From: Hydnum rufescens UP504
Lineage: Eukaryota; Basidiomycota; Agaricomycetes; Cantharellales; Hydnaceae
Reading direction: 5' to 3'
Assembly: GCA_014904985.1 (NCBI GenBank)
Contig: MU129061.1
Span: 90,434-154,433, forward strand
DNA length: 64,000 bases
Shown piece after piece: positions 1 to 11,990 of this stretch; position 1 is the stretch's first letter; each line of letters starts with the position of its first letter. The notes below the pieces were generated by a model, which saw only the letters and a list, made by a program, of their open reading frames with translations, was not told the origin of the DNA and did no database searches. A program made the position numbers and the translations under genes.

Positions 1-5
1 GACAC

Positions 6-193
6 ATGGGCAAGCTTATGATGGAGGTGCTGATCAAACCTACTGTGGTATGCTTCAGAAAGACGGGATCCGACACTTCCTTGGGATTGTCCCATCAAGT
101 GTCGATCCCGTCTCTCTGAAGCATACCACAGTAGGTTTGATCAACTCCTCTGAATGTTAGCAATGTTAATTCCTCCATCACAAGCTTGCCCAT
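6..193. mobile_element. Foldback MITE-like element
   Basis: The two ends are inverted copies of 22 nt, ATGGGCAAGCTT(A/G)TGATGGAGG at 6-27 and its reverse complement at 172-193. A second pair of nearly complementary arms lies inside (31-77 and 98-143), so the segment can fold into one long hairpin. About 28 nt at 144-171 is unpaired. No coding capacity is visible, and the left flank is too short to test for a target-site duplication. Length and structure suit a non-autonomous foldback DNA transposon; the superfamily is not determined. Confidence 0.75.
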
Positions 194-1051
194 ACGTCGA
201 CAGTTGAAGGGACTCACATCCCTTACCCTCGACCTTAGTGGTCAAGCCCTCGGTGCGCGGTGACACTGTCCCGAATACTGACGCGTCAAAACGCATAACG
301 AACGCCCTTCATGGGTGCCAATAGTTATCTGGCAGGTTAGATCACAGCCCCATTGTCATCTAAGAAGTTCGATTGACGCAAACAACCCACTGACCGTGGG
401 AATGACTGGATCGCAAAACGGATTGACCTTCTTTTAGAACCAGTCCGCGAAACACTGCCTCCAGTGACCTGACAATATTAGTGTGCTTTTGAAGGTCTTC
501 GAAAACAATATTGAGAAGGAGGTTATCTCCGAGGGCCTGACTCCCGAGTGGCATGCAGCATTGGTTTTCCTTCATACAGTGTTTTCGAAAGGGTCAGCTT
601 TGAGCACTTGACATCATCCAGGGCACGCGGTTAACATCCTTCCACCACAAGGGAAGTTGAGTAGACGTTTGCCATTAGATTCGATCACGGCGTCCTCGGA
701 ATCAAAATTAGCTCCTGGTTGTCGTTCGTCCTAGGATTGTGTTGACAGCAACATGTTGTTCATGCCGGTTTAGTCGCCTAGGCTGATAAATATCTTGCTT
801 ATATTTCTATGGTCTGGTCCTGCTCCCTCCGATATTCTGGAGGATCTGTTTGTTTCCCGGAGTTGTGTGGATGCTTCGCAGCCCTCAAAATATTTCCCCC
901 ACCGATGAATGCGCCGTATGCCCGGGTCTAAGAACCATGATCCTCCAACACGATGACAGCTTCAAGCACCTCGAGCCCATTGTTTCTAGATTCAATGGCC
1001 TCCTTACTAGGCATGAGAGAGATGGCTGTGTCCGGCAGAGATTGACTTGGT
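194..1051. other. Intergenic, no gene recognised
   Basis: Only short open frames without recognisable domains occur here. The last part lies upstream of the thioesterase relic and may have been its promoter. I see no RNA gene or repeat. Confidence 0.5.
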
Positions 1052-1980
1052 ATGGCCTCTCCCTGGACCCAGATCGTCGTCCCCGCCCAAGGAAACCACA
1101 CCGCGACCGTCCTTCTCTTCTATGGCTTTGAGGAAAAGAAAATGGCAAGATGTGGCTCCCGATTGCGACTGAACTCTCCGAACGACTGCCTCACGTCAAG
1201 TTCATCCTGCCAAATGCGAATGCCAGGCCGATCACTGCTTGGGGTGGTGCGGTCTTCCCTGCATGGTTAGTTTTTTCTCGTACCGGTTTGGAAGAAGCCC
1301 ATATTTCTATTCGTCGTCGTGGCCATGGCCTCATGATCAGTCTGGATTGAGATTTTGTATTTCTCTCTCTTTCTGGATCCTAGGTTTGTTTGATACCAGG
1401 ACGGAGGTGATGGGAGAGGACGGGGGCGATGAGGGTATATTGGCCACAGCCATATCCATCAACCATCTGATCTAGTCTAAAATCGCCGGCGGAATCGCCC
1501 CACATCGCATCATCCTAGGCGGCTTCTCACAGGGGGGAGTTGCAACACTCCTTACGGCGCTGACGACAGAACATCACATTGGTGGCGTATCTTGTCTTTC
1601 AGGATGGCTCGCACTTCGTGCGAAAATTCACAGGGTGAGCGCCTGTTTCTTTTACTGCATATTCATTCACCACCTGGGATGTGTATTCGTTACTTGTTCC
1701 TTGCTGATCATATCGCGAACCCGGTGCAACGATTTCAGCTTGCGTTGCACGCCGTTTCTATGAAGATGTACTTATTGGCGCACGGCACACTGGATACCGT
1801 CGTCTCAATGGCCCTCTTCTCTGAATCGTGCCAGGTGATGACAGATAAACAGAAGCTAAGCATCCCCCCTCGTGACATAGGCGACGGGCCTAGGCCTGGC
1901 CTAGCCACGCATATATACGAGGGGATGGAGCATGCAAGCGATCCGAGAGAGACCCTGGATCTACTCTACTGCGGTGGCTA
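1052..1980 (+). pseudogene. Acyl-protein thioesterase (APT1-like) pseudogene
   Basis: Acyl-protein thioesterases are cytosolic alpha/beta hydrolases that remove S-palmitoyl groups from proteins. The relic keeps the family order: a start reading MASP, the strand IVVPA..HTATV near 1075, ILPNANARPIT..GGAVFPAW near 1200-1268, the nucleophile elbow GFSQGG near 1520, and a C-terminal block Y.GMEHASDP near 1915-1950 carrying the catalytic His. It is broken. The HGLGD..DGW oxyanion region is lost through a frame change near 1140. The junction after FPAW is out of frame. A TAG interrupts the frame near 1473. The expected catalytic ADP motif reads ANP. Splicing alone does not repair these defects, so it is called a decayed copy rather than an intron-rich gene. 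Confidence 0.8.
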
Positions 1981-4945
1981 GCGGCCGTTCTATCTTCCCC
2001 CCTTTCTTTCTCGGAGGCACTGCAATAATTGAGGGTGTGTGACGGAGCAGGGTCACAATAGAGGGGAAGCGCATACATGGTAGTCGAGCACTACTGTATC
2101 TCGTCCGCGTCCCTGGTTCAGCTGTCATCATCAGGTGGTTGCGACTGGAAAGGCAGGAGCGTCCTCGTTCCTCGGCTCGATACCTTTGTGGGGCGAATGA
2201 ATATGTAGGAATTGAAAGATTAAGTAAACTCTACTTGAAGAGCAGCCAATTTACTGAAACCACCGTTTCCAGGGGGAGGAAGGGGAGCCTCGTGGAACAC
2301 CCTGGGAATACTGTAATAGCACCCCCGGTACCTGTAATGGAGTGCTCCGAGGGGCTCGAGCTGTTCCGCAGCATTCATATGCATGTAAAATGAAATGCGG
2401 AAACTCATCTGATCCCAAGGCATGCTCTAATGTACTCGCTATTTGCTGAAGCTATGGACAATAGAAGGTCATAAACAGGGGCGAGCCTGGATCGTAGATG
2501 TTATCATAGAGCCTCAGTGTAGAGCCGCGTACCTGCAGCGAAGCAACATATATGCAATCCCTGGAGCTACTTGGGAAATTGGTATCTGTATTGGTATCTG
2601 TATGGGTATTGGAGAGCGACGGGGGGTACTGCAAGTGGCCGCAAGTCATGCGCAGCGACATAGCTGTGCATTACTGAATTCCCCACTAATAAAAACGATG
2701 AAATTGCAAAGCGCATACATGAAATGTACGTGGCATGACCAAGTGGTAACCATCGGACACATGACCTCCAAACCCTAATGCACGTCCCCCCCACACAGCA
2801 ACCTCGAAACACCCACCCTTCACGTGATGCATACTCCCCCAAGTTGAGATCCGCACGGATAACTCGCACATGGATGCACCAACCACGCACTACCTAGCAT
2901 CTCCTCTATATTCGTCCGTGCCCCCGCATGCTCGGCCCTTTCGAGGTTGAGTGGAAGGCGAAACCAATAGGAGCGTAGTCTTTACACGCGGATCGCGCAG
3001 GTGATTTACAGGAACAATAGGAAAATTCGAAAATGGGAGAGGATTCGAGGATCCGCTGAACTTTGGGGGTATCACCATGTAGCCGATAGATGAAATGTCT
3101 CCAAGGGAAAACGAGAGCAATTGGTCATCGGCTGGTTGCGTGTCAAAAGATGTGCCTCTCACAGTGGACAACTCTCTGATGCCACTGGCAGGAATCGTTC
3201 GACCGATCCTATTATTATTCACGAATAATCATCTGAACCGAGAAGGGTAACCCCGTGGATGATCCGCGGTCCTACGCTGCATACTCGAAATTCTGAATCC
3301 ATTCTGTTCATACGGAAGCACCCTGCGCCGGGCATCAGTCCACCGGTATTCTGATACCCTGGACGATAGCGGCGGAAATTTTAATAAGGGAAGAGAGCTG
3401 TGGAAAAAATAGCAAAGGGCTAGGCGCATCAGCTCCGTTCAGTAGGGGGTCAGTGGTCCGTTGCGGAATTCTTCTGAATCTACAGTTCAGCCGAACGGAC
3501 ATGAATACAGTATTCTTCTCGACTCTGAGCTTGGGAATAAGCATTGACAGGAGGCGAACAGGAGCAATAATACTCTTTGTCAGCAGCCGAATTGACTCAG
3601 CCAACCACAAAATTAGACGCCGGTGAGACTTCGGCAAGCGGCGATCCCACCGAAGCGAGTAGGTTACTATGAAAACGCGAGACAAAGGGTAATGGTTGTG
3701 GAGGACGACAAAGGCCGTTAGAGCTCCTTGCTGTGAAAGGCGAGGGTGTGAAGACGACGCGGATTAGAATATTCTTGGAATTCAACGGGGTCGTGATGGG
3801 ATTGCCAGAAACGGGGATGAAACAGAAAAAACTAGGTGCGAAAATCAAAGATGGAAACTCGATCAGCGGCATCAGCCATTCAAGTTTTGCGGCAAGTTGC
3901 GGAGGACTTGGTTGGGCACCGCTCACCCCGGCCTCATAGTGACGGGCATCCCTGTGATGGGCGGGGGCGGGCGGATTGCCAGTGAAGCAAGCAAGCAAGC
4001 CGTGCCCACGGATCCCGGCCATTTCCGGGGTGAATCTGACCTGGGTGCGTGGGGCGCGGCTGTGGCCCGCGAAAGGAAACAAGAAAGCTGCCTGCGCAAA
4101 ATCATACCAATAATTGGGGTGGGGGTGGTGGCGTGATGCGCCTGCCCATTCCTGCCTGACAGATGCATTGCGATCCCTCTCTTCACACGAGGCATCTGGG
4201 TGCATTCTGCATGGCTTGATGCACGGCTTGAGATGCACGGCTCGAGATGCACGGCTTGATGCACAACACAACTTACATGCATTCAGTGTTTTCATTAACC
4301 CTTCGCTTAAGCCGATGCCCTCGCAATTATTCTGCAGTAATTCTGCAGTCCCACACCCGCTCCCACTAAGGCTAGAGCTCTGCGCTGACCTCCTCCATGG
4401 CAAATCATTGGGATTATTGAATCATTTTTTATTACTATTACTCTACGTGGATGTGGATGTGGACGTGGACAGGACGTGTCAATACATTGGGAGGACTATT
4501 GGGAGACTTTCCTAAATGTCCACTGATCTCGTGAGCATCCCACACCGCTCTTCCGAATAGGGAAAATCTTCCAGGGACCACCTACGCCCCAAGAGGAAGG
4601 ACTCAGAGCGGATGGAAGTTGCCGGTTCGACAGGCGCGGTAAATTCCTCGCGTGGCAACACGATTTTAATTATTTCCATTCCCTCACAGCTCCTCCTGTC
4701 TGGAAGCTTTATAAGGAGTGAGGAACTGGACCGAGGGCCAAGTGACTCTTCTCCCCGACTTTCCCTAAGCGCCTTTGTTGCTCCTCTGCAAGTCCACGAT
4801 CGTCTCCAAGGTCACCTGCTAAAACTTAAGTACGCCCATCTTCGCCCGGGTTTGCTCCTCCCTTCATACACAGAACGCCCAAGCCGTCATCCTCTCACAA
4901 TCCACAAAAAGAGGTACCAGAACGACTTCCACGACGCCCCCTCTC
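1981..4945. other. Intergenic, no supported gene
   Basis: Several open frames overlap on both strands, the longest being 268 codons on the minus strand at 3597-4403, but none shows a domain, consistent codon use or convincing introns. A short tandem repeat of a GATGCACGGCTTGA-like unit lies at about 4204-4262. The segment 4560-4945 is CT-rich and ends in the promoter of the next gene. Confidence 0.5.
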
Positions 4946-4952
4946 TATATAA
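4946..4952 (+). promoter_or_regulatory. TATA box
   Basis: TATATAA lies 31 nt upstream of the ATG at 4983, in a CT-rich stretch, and the start codon has the context CCACCACCATG. This fits a fungal core promoter with a very short leader for the gene that follows. Confidence 0.6.
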
Positions 4953-4982
4953 CAACCTTCTCTCTCCCAGTGTTCCACCACC

Positions 4983-6369
4983 ATGTCTTCCTCTCACTCG
5001 TCATCTCCAGACGATCTGCTCTTCTACATGTCCCCGGTAGCCTCAGGCCTCGCCCGCAGACCCCCTTCCACCAATTCAGCGTGCACATCGCAGCCCGCGT
5101 ATCCACAGGATCTCACGCAGGCCACAGGCGCCAGCACTAGAGCTCCTATACACCGTGCCCCGTTTCTCCCCCCATCCTCTTCTCACTGAGCGTGCACATC
5201 CTACTGGCGCCTCGCGCCCCTTCCACCGCACCCCCAAAAAAGCCCCCGCAGAGCAACGCCTGCCTGTCCAATCCCTTGCACTTTCAACCTCCTCCTCCTC
5301 GTCATCCTTCTACTCGACTCCCTCTGCCTCCTTCGACACCTCTTCTCTCGCGACTCGGGGCATCCCCATCCCCAAGCAACGACGCCAATACCAGCATGGG
5401 TCCGACGATCCCAGCGGCCACGACCGTTCTCTACCAGAGTCACATGTTGACTTCCTTTCGATGACTGCCTCCACATCTTCCGACGGGGAGGACCTCGTTA
5501 TCTCTCCCGCTCTCAGTCAGGCCCTATTACATGGTGTCATGGACATCAGCGAAGGGGATGAAGACAACCGGAGCCGTGGTGCCGATGACATGGATGATTC
5601 TGCCTCCATGTCCTCCTCGTTCTCGTGCTGTTGCGATTCCTTCCCGACCGTACCCTCTACTCCAGCACATGCCCTCCGGAAACCCTTGGTTCTTGAGGCC
5701 AACGGTCGACTCCAAACCCCTCGTTCACCCGTACTTGCCAAAACGTCCCAACCAACGGTAGCCTTGTCGTTGTCTACCGAGACCTCTTTCGCACATCCCC
5801 CTCTCACCATTTATCATCTGGACCGTAATCTTCGTCATTTTCCACTGCGTCAAAATGTCTCAACCCCCTCAAAACATGTCCAAGATGGCAACCAAGTCCT
5901 CAAGCCTTCATTCTACAGTCCCCCTCGACTCCCCCCGTCACCCCTGACACAAAGCCGGCTCCTCGATGACGATAGTGCCCGCTCTGTGGTTCTTGACGGC
6001 CCTGCCAACCAATTCAACGCCACAGACTCCGAAGGCGGTGCATTTATGGATCCATTCCACTTTGGTCCATTCCCTTTTGATCGCATAGGCGCTCTTGCTC
6101 TTCAGCTCCGCGCCAACGGGGATCGTGGTCGTCACCGTGGTGGGCTTCATTTTGAAGGTGCCGCTCCCTCCACTTTCAAAGATTTCGGTCGCATCCGGAG
6201 GAGCAATGTCGTGGCTGTAGAGCGTGATACCCAATTGAAGCACGATCTAGCGGTTCGCCCTGCCTTACGTTTAAGGGCTCGGCACCGCCCTCACCCTGGA
6301 CTCACACTCAAAAATGAAAACGAGGATGACGACAAGATATTCGCAGAGAGGGGCCGAAAAGGGCGATAA
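4983..6369 (+). CDS. Ser/Pro-rich hypothetical protein, frame-disrupted
   Basis: I do not recognise a conserved domain. The ATG at 4983 has good context and a TATA box upstream. Its frame starts MSSSHSSSPDDLLFYMSP and stops at 5189. The main body, about 405 codons ending in TAA at 6369, is in another frame that is open only from 5041. A short unrecognised intron or a frameshift between about 5041 and 5189 must join them; no GT-AG pair there is compelling. The body is rich in Ser, Pro, Thr and Asp, with poly-Ser runs, an acidic DISEGDEDNRSRGADDMDD patch and Arg-rich C-terminal segments, as in disordered fungal nuclear or signalling proteins. Similar low-complexity proteins are common in Agaricomycetes; no function is inferred. 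Confidence 0.6.
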
Positions 6370-9300
6370 AAATGGCCTCTGGTTAGGCTACATGCAGGAT
6401 ATGCGTGAGTCTTATTCACGGGTTCCATTGTCTATTTCGCTCACGAGCGCAGGTGCAGGCTCCAAGTTCCACTTCACTCGCAGTCCAATATAGAATATTG
6501 GCTCCGAATCCCTCAAAACACCTCTACCTCCGTTCTGTTACAAAAACGATGTGACACGCTATCCGCACCGAGAAATGTCCCCACTCACTTATTCGACGTC
6601 CTTTCGATCGTATCGTCATCTCCCTGTTTCATAGCCATCTCGCCTCCCCTTGTCAATGCATCTTATCAGAACCCGCTTTTCAAATGAATTCCCCAACTGT
6701 GTCACTATAACCCACTAGATGGAGACCGAATAGCCAACTCGATCTCCGCCCTTTATATATCATGATCATGAACACATCAGCCTCTCCTATCTCGTCTCGA
6801 AACCCGGCTCCACCAAAATAAAATCGCCTAGTCCTTCTGGACCGATCAATTCTACATTTCATCTCCTCTTCGCACCTGTCGCATCCGTTTTTCCAGCCAA
6901 CGGGTCATAACCAGCAAATTTCTCCCAATTCTTCGCACGTACACAAAGAACCCAGGTCCCCATCTCAATTTTTCGCCTGCATTATAATGAGCACTTAGCA
7001 CACCCTTTCAATCTTTTTTTTTTCATTCTTTGTTCGTCACCTACTTCGTTTCCTTCCCACAAGAACCCTCGCGCTGTGATCATATACTCGGCCTCGCTTT
7101 TTCGTTTCCTTTTGTTCGCTCCACATCCTATTTCATCGCTCTCGCAGCACTCACCATACCCGCATCGCATTTGCATCCCGTTCGTTGTCTCTACATTCAT
7201 TCCCACTTTACTAAATCGAGCATCTCCCTCCCAGCAAAAAGCATCATCCCTCTATTCCGTCTCTTCAATTTCATCGATCACACATCCACCACGCTTGCTC
7301 ACACCTTTGTACAATTTTCTCTTCTTCTTTCCTCCTTCAGCCATCTATACACACACACACGTACACCCATATCTACATCAGACCTATCTCCATACGTGAA
7401 CGTAGCGAACTCTGGCCGCGACTAAAAAAGAATCAAGAGATCCGAATCTCCGACGAGGAAACTATGGACCCACGGGTACGGGTGGGCCTAGAAGAAGCAC
7501 AGTGAGATTACCTTGCTATTCGATTGCATATATATCCGGCAAAAGAGGGGCCTAGGGGCGATGGTGTCATAGATTAAAATCTCAAGTACAATTCAGTTGC
7601 TCTAGATCCGGTTCCATCCAAGGCCAGCAGCACAGCGAGAAAGCGCCATTAAAGAAAAAGAAATTGGGAATAGATTGAGGCCGTGTACTCGTGTAGTGTA
7701 GTGTACGTACGACAACACTGTGTACCGACGTACGTGCTAGTGACTTGGGTGGTGAATTGGGATCCTAGCTTGGCCCACGCGGGCAAATCCAGAGCCGAGC
7801 CCTCGTACGATCGTAGTTCATGCGATTCCAATTTAGAGTAGGTGTACATTTTACGGTTGCGACTAGCCTATTTGAGGATCGCGTGACATCGGCGGAGAGG
7901 GTTAACGTTTCGAGATGGTCTATAAATTATATTACAATATTTTCGAGTGCGCGCGCGTGCACGCGCGCGCGGGGGGGGGGTGTTGGTAATGGGAGCATTG
8001 GCAAAAGGAATGACAACTCCGAACTCAGCAAGATCCAGATAGGTTAGATGTGTCCAGCTTGATCGAAATGGGTGCGCGTACCTGGGCTCAGGCGCGCTTA
8101 GACCAGGGGCAGACAAATTTAATTGGAGGCAACGACAGATTGGAAAAACCAATCAAGGCCGCATATATGGGCGGTGGAGGTGTCTTTCTGGCAGGATCCC
8201 ACTATCACTGGTCATATCTTATTACACCTAAATCATTTGGCAAGTTTGAAAGGCGATAGGAGGGTGCCTAGATTTGGGGGTGAACACAGCAGTGCACCGC
8301 CCATCCATTCAGAAAAGTGTGAGGAATCGTATAATATTGATTAGCAGTCTCGGTACGACCCGATGCTCATCAATTCTCACCGGCATTCGCTTGAACGAAC
8401 ATGCGTACGTACGCCTTTGTGCTTCTGGAGAGAAACCCGTTCTAGAGGGCCGTCCGTCCCTGGGATTATTTTTCTCAGAGCGCTGATTCGTCGGCGTTTG
8501 GAGACATTTTGTCAGTTTATGGACGATGCGATTTATTCTCTCGCTTGCAGTCAGTCGGTCGATCTTCCTTCCATATTTTGGGGATGCTTCAGAGCGTTCA
8601 CAGTTCGTGATTATCGTCCTAAATTATTGTTCGGATCATTAGTAGGCAGACCAGGTCGTTTCATTGTGTACCACATGCACGCACGAGAGAACTCGTCATG
8701 CGTGTGAGTTCGGTGTCCAATTGACCCCCCCATCCTCGTGCTTATCTATGACTTTGCCGACCGCAGGGATTTAATGTCCCTACAACGCAAGCTTTTTTTC
8801 TTGTGACAGTTGGACCATTCCCCGTCTGCGTTTTTTTCTCTGGGATTTTCGTGCGGCCGCGGACCGTATTATCACTGGAACCGAATTACTTGTACGCCCG
8901 AACATGTTTCCTTTCCCACCACTTCCTTCAACTTTGATTTCATTCATTCCAGGACAGGGTGTCCTAATATCGGTGAGGGGACTGGGAAAGTTACGTGCAT
9001 ATTGACCATATTACTAACAAGGATTACTCTCCAGTAAATATGGCGAAGAGAGATAGATTCGTGAGTATCTGCATCGTTGGCATTTAGGAACATTCGTGCC
9101 TCTGGGTAAGAAGTGTAGATGCTGGCTGGTGCTACTTGATACGGATTCAGTACGCCTACCCCATCATTCTTCCTCACCCAGTGCTGCTGGACTTTCTCTA
9201 TGCAGCGAATGCGTACGTACGAGGAGTTCTGGGTTCGACAGTCGCCTTGTATACGAGCTATCCTCGTGCGAATTGTCCATTGTAAATGCCTGTCGCGATT

Positions 9301-10700
9301 GACCTGATCAATGCAGGTTGCCGGACACAATGGGATTATGGGGGTTTCGAGCATCGCCAGGTACAGGAGGCACCGTGGACAGGCGCCGTCACACCATTGG
9401 CAGGTTTGGTGCTATACTTCCGGTACTCACGACAAATTGATATCCAACGACCTCGTTATGTCCAACCTGCGCGGGGCCATTCTTGAGGGTGCTCTCGAAG
9501 GGGGCTGAGAAGGAGGATCAGTACCGCACCACTTGTCTATAAGTGAATTTCCCTTCGATTCCGTACTGCTATGCTCAATCGTGTATTCCAACGACTGGGA
9601 GAAGGGGGGTGTGGCTGGGGAAGGCGCTGGTGCTGGTGGCCATGGAGGGCATGTTGCTCAAGAGCTTCGCCTTTCGGATGCTCACCCATAGCTTAGACGT
9701 GCGAGGGGGTTTCATGGTATCGCACCTTTGACGTCCGTCCGTGGCGGCCACGCGCAGCACAGCCCTGCCCGCAAGGATGCACCCGAGTCGAGGAGGAATG
9801 TTAGTGTATTCATAGCAGCCGAGAACGTTCTTATACTAAGTGCAGGGATACTATAATTAATCCACCCGATTGGTGGATATTATTATGTCATGCTTGCTCA
9901 CTAATGACGGTAACTGTCATGCCACACTATATACAGTATGCTGGCTCCAATGAGCCTGCGGGGAGAGATTGGCATTACAACGACAGGTGCTGAGCGAGCG
10001 GAGAAGGGTGTGCGGCGGGCCTGACCGCAGATCCGCACACCCGTCTTCTCACGCCCGCCTGCCACCTCGTGGATGCTGACAACCGATTCAAGTCCTTTAT
10101 CCGCGGCGGCCATAGGGTTTAATGATAAACCCATTTCTCAGGATCCATTGGAAGCAGATGGGCGCCGGTACGGCGGAGACGGTGGTGGTGGTGGCGGGAT
10201 GGGAAAGAATGATCCTTGGTCGTGGGATAAGGGGGGGAAGGAGACAATTTTTTTTATAGACAACCGGCGTTTGCAAAGATTGAGGGGCCCGCTTCATGCA
10301 TGCTCTTGCTTGGATCTCCATGGTCGTGTGAGAGAGAAAAAACTAATTATTACGTGAGGGTCTATGTCGTGAGCTCTCTGAGCAAATTAAAGGCACCCTG
10401 GGGAGCGAGAAGTTCAAGGAGGTGCCGGTTATTTTTCAAGGGATTGATTGCAATACACAGAAATCCACGAGGTAGCGGCGGCCTAACCGTGGGAATGCTC
10501 CTTCGGGGATTTACTCTGGGCCACCCAAGACGAAGCTAAGCTACATTAAGTGGATAGCCACAACCGTCTATATATTCGGTAATCGCCGTGCCACCGCCGT
10601 CGGCGGATGTCGGGATCCTGTCGGTGCGTGTCACCCCAAGTTACTGCCTCCAAAGTTCAAAGCAAACGCATTTTTGGCGTCGCTGAAATGATGCCTCTTT
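6370..10700. other. Intergenic, no supported gene
   Basis: The part 6880-7420 is strongly CT-rich on the plus strand and ends in a short CA run near 7350, like a fungal promoter or 5' leader, but no matching coding region follows. At 7948-7980 there is an alternating CG/CA stretch running into eleven G residues. The rest holds only short, overlapping open frames on both strands, and I could not recognise a domain. Confidence 0.45.
7948..7980. repeat. Alternating purine-pyrimidine tract plus G-run
   Basis: GCGCGCGCGTGCACGCGCGC is followed by a run of about eleven G. Such alternating CG/CA DNA is prone to the Z form. It lies in an intergenic region with no gene nearby. Confidence 0.7.
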
Positions 10701-10709
10701 CGGGCACTT

Positions 10710-11990
10710 AATTCCCCCAAAAGTATTCGACTTCACGCCCTCCAACCGAACCTCGAGAATTCTTTCCAGATGGGAGGAAGTTCAGCCGTCTGTGTCCGTT
10801 TGGGGATCGCGTACCGCATCCTCGCTCGATATCGAGCTCGCTTAGGTGACTATCAAGCGCAACCCTGCGGACTATTCTTCTTTATATCACACACTCCGCA
10901 GCATGAGCAGACTTATCGCTCTGAACAGATAACAAGGGCTTATTTGGCTTCCTTCCCCCTTGAGTACATGGTGATTTTTTTTTTTTCCAATTTGCATATA
11001 TATCCAGGTGTTCATATGCTATTCCAAGCGAATCCCATGCGTAAAAATCGCCGGCGATTGGGCACCATTCTATCCCTCAATATCCGAAAAGTCACCGAAG
11101 GTTTTGATGGAACATAGACTCACGAACAGCATCTATATTATGTTGATATCTGCATGAGAAATGGAAATGACCACCCAAGCAGCAGATCTGGGAGCCAAGG
11201 CATGGTATTCTAAACGGATCAAGTCCAAAGAAAATTACCGAGCTTTGTCGGGTGCGGATTGGAAAATTTCCCCCCAAAAACATTCCAGTTTTCGCCCGCC
11301 AACCGAATATCGAATCTCGAGAACAAGATAGCAGATAATTCAACCGTCTGTGTCCAGCTACCAGCTATTTTAGGAGTCGCTGCATCGTCGCTTGATCATT
11401 TCAAATACCGAAGTCGCTCGGCTATCAAGCGCAACCCTCCAGACTCTGCCCCCTCATATGGCATATTCTCCAGCGTAGACCAAACTTGTCACTCCGATCC
11501 AAATGGCTAAATACCAGGCGCTTATTCGACTCCTTCCCCCTTGAGTACATTCACTACACGGTCCTTTTCTAATTCTCACTTTATAGATAGATATATAGGT
11601 GTTGATGTGCAATTTCAAGCCAATCTCATGCGCAAAAGTTGCCGGCAATTGGGCGCTTATGCCCATTCTTTCCCTCAATATCCGGAAGGTCATCTCGATC
11701 CCATTAAGCACCCTAGCGGCAATCGGGCTGTCGAACGCGTTGGAGATAAGGCTACCGCAATGGAGAAGGGCAGTTCTCAGGCCCGGCTCATCGCGTTTAG
11801 GATTTTGATGCAATACAAACTGAGAACAAACATTTACATCAGCTTGGGAGCGCATGGATGAGCAATGGCGGTAACCACGTAAGCAGCAGGTCTGAGAGAA
11901 AGATGGTGTTTTACACTGAAGTCCAAAGAGAATTATCAGCTTTATCAGGCACGAGCTACATAAGTACTGTAGACAGGTGCGGATTAGATA
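10710..11990. repeat. Diverged tandem duplication of an approximately 600 bp unit
   Basis: Two consecutive blocks (about 10710-11260 and 11265-11990) share the same order of short matches. Examples are CTCGAGAA then CCGTCTGTGTCC then CTATCAAGCGCAACCCT, then CCTTCCCCCTTGAGTACAT, TCATGCGYAAAA and CCCTCAATATCCG. Spacing differs by indels and identity is moderate. No open frame spans either copy, so this is an old duplication of non-coding or decayed DNA. Confidence 0.65.

Noticed and set aside
3597..4403. Minus-strand open frame of 268 codons
   Set aside because: No domain, mixed composition, overlaps short tandem repeats and open frames on the other strand; likely chance.
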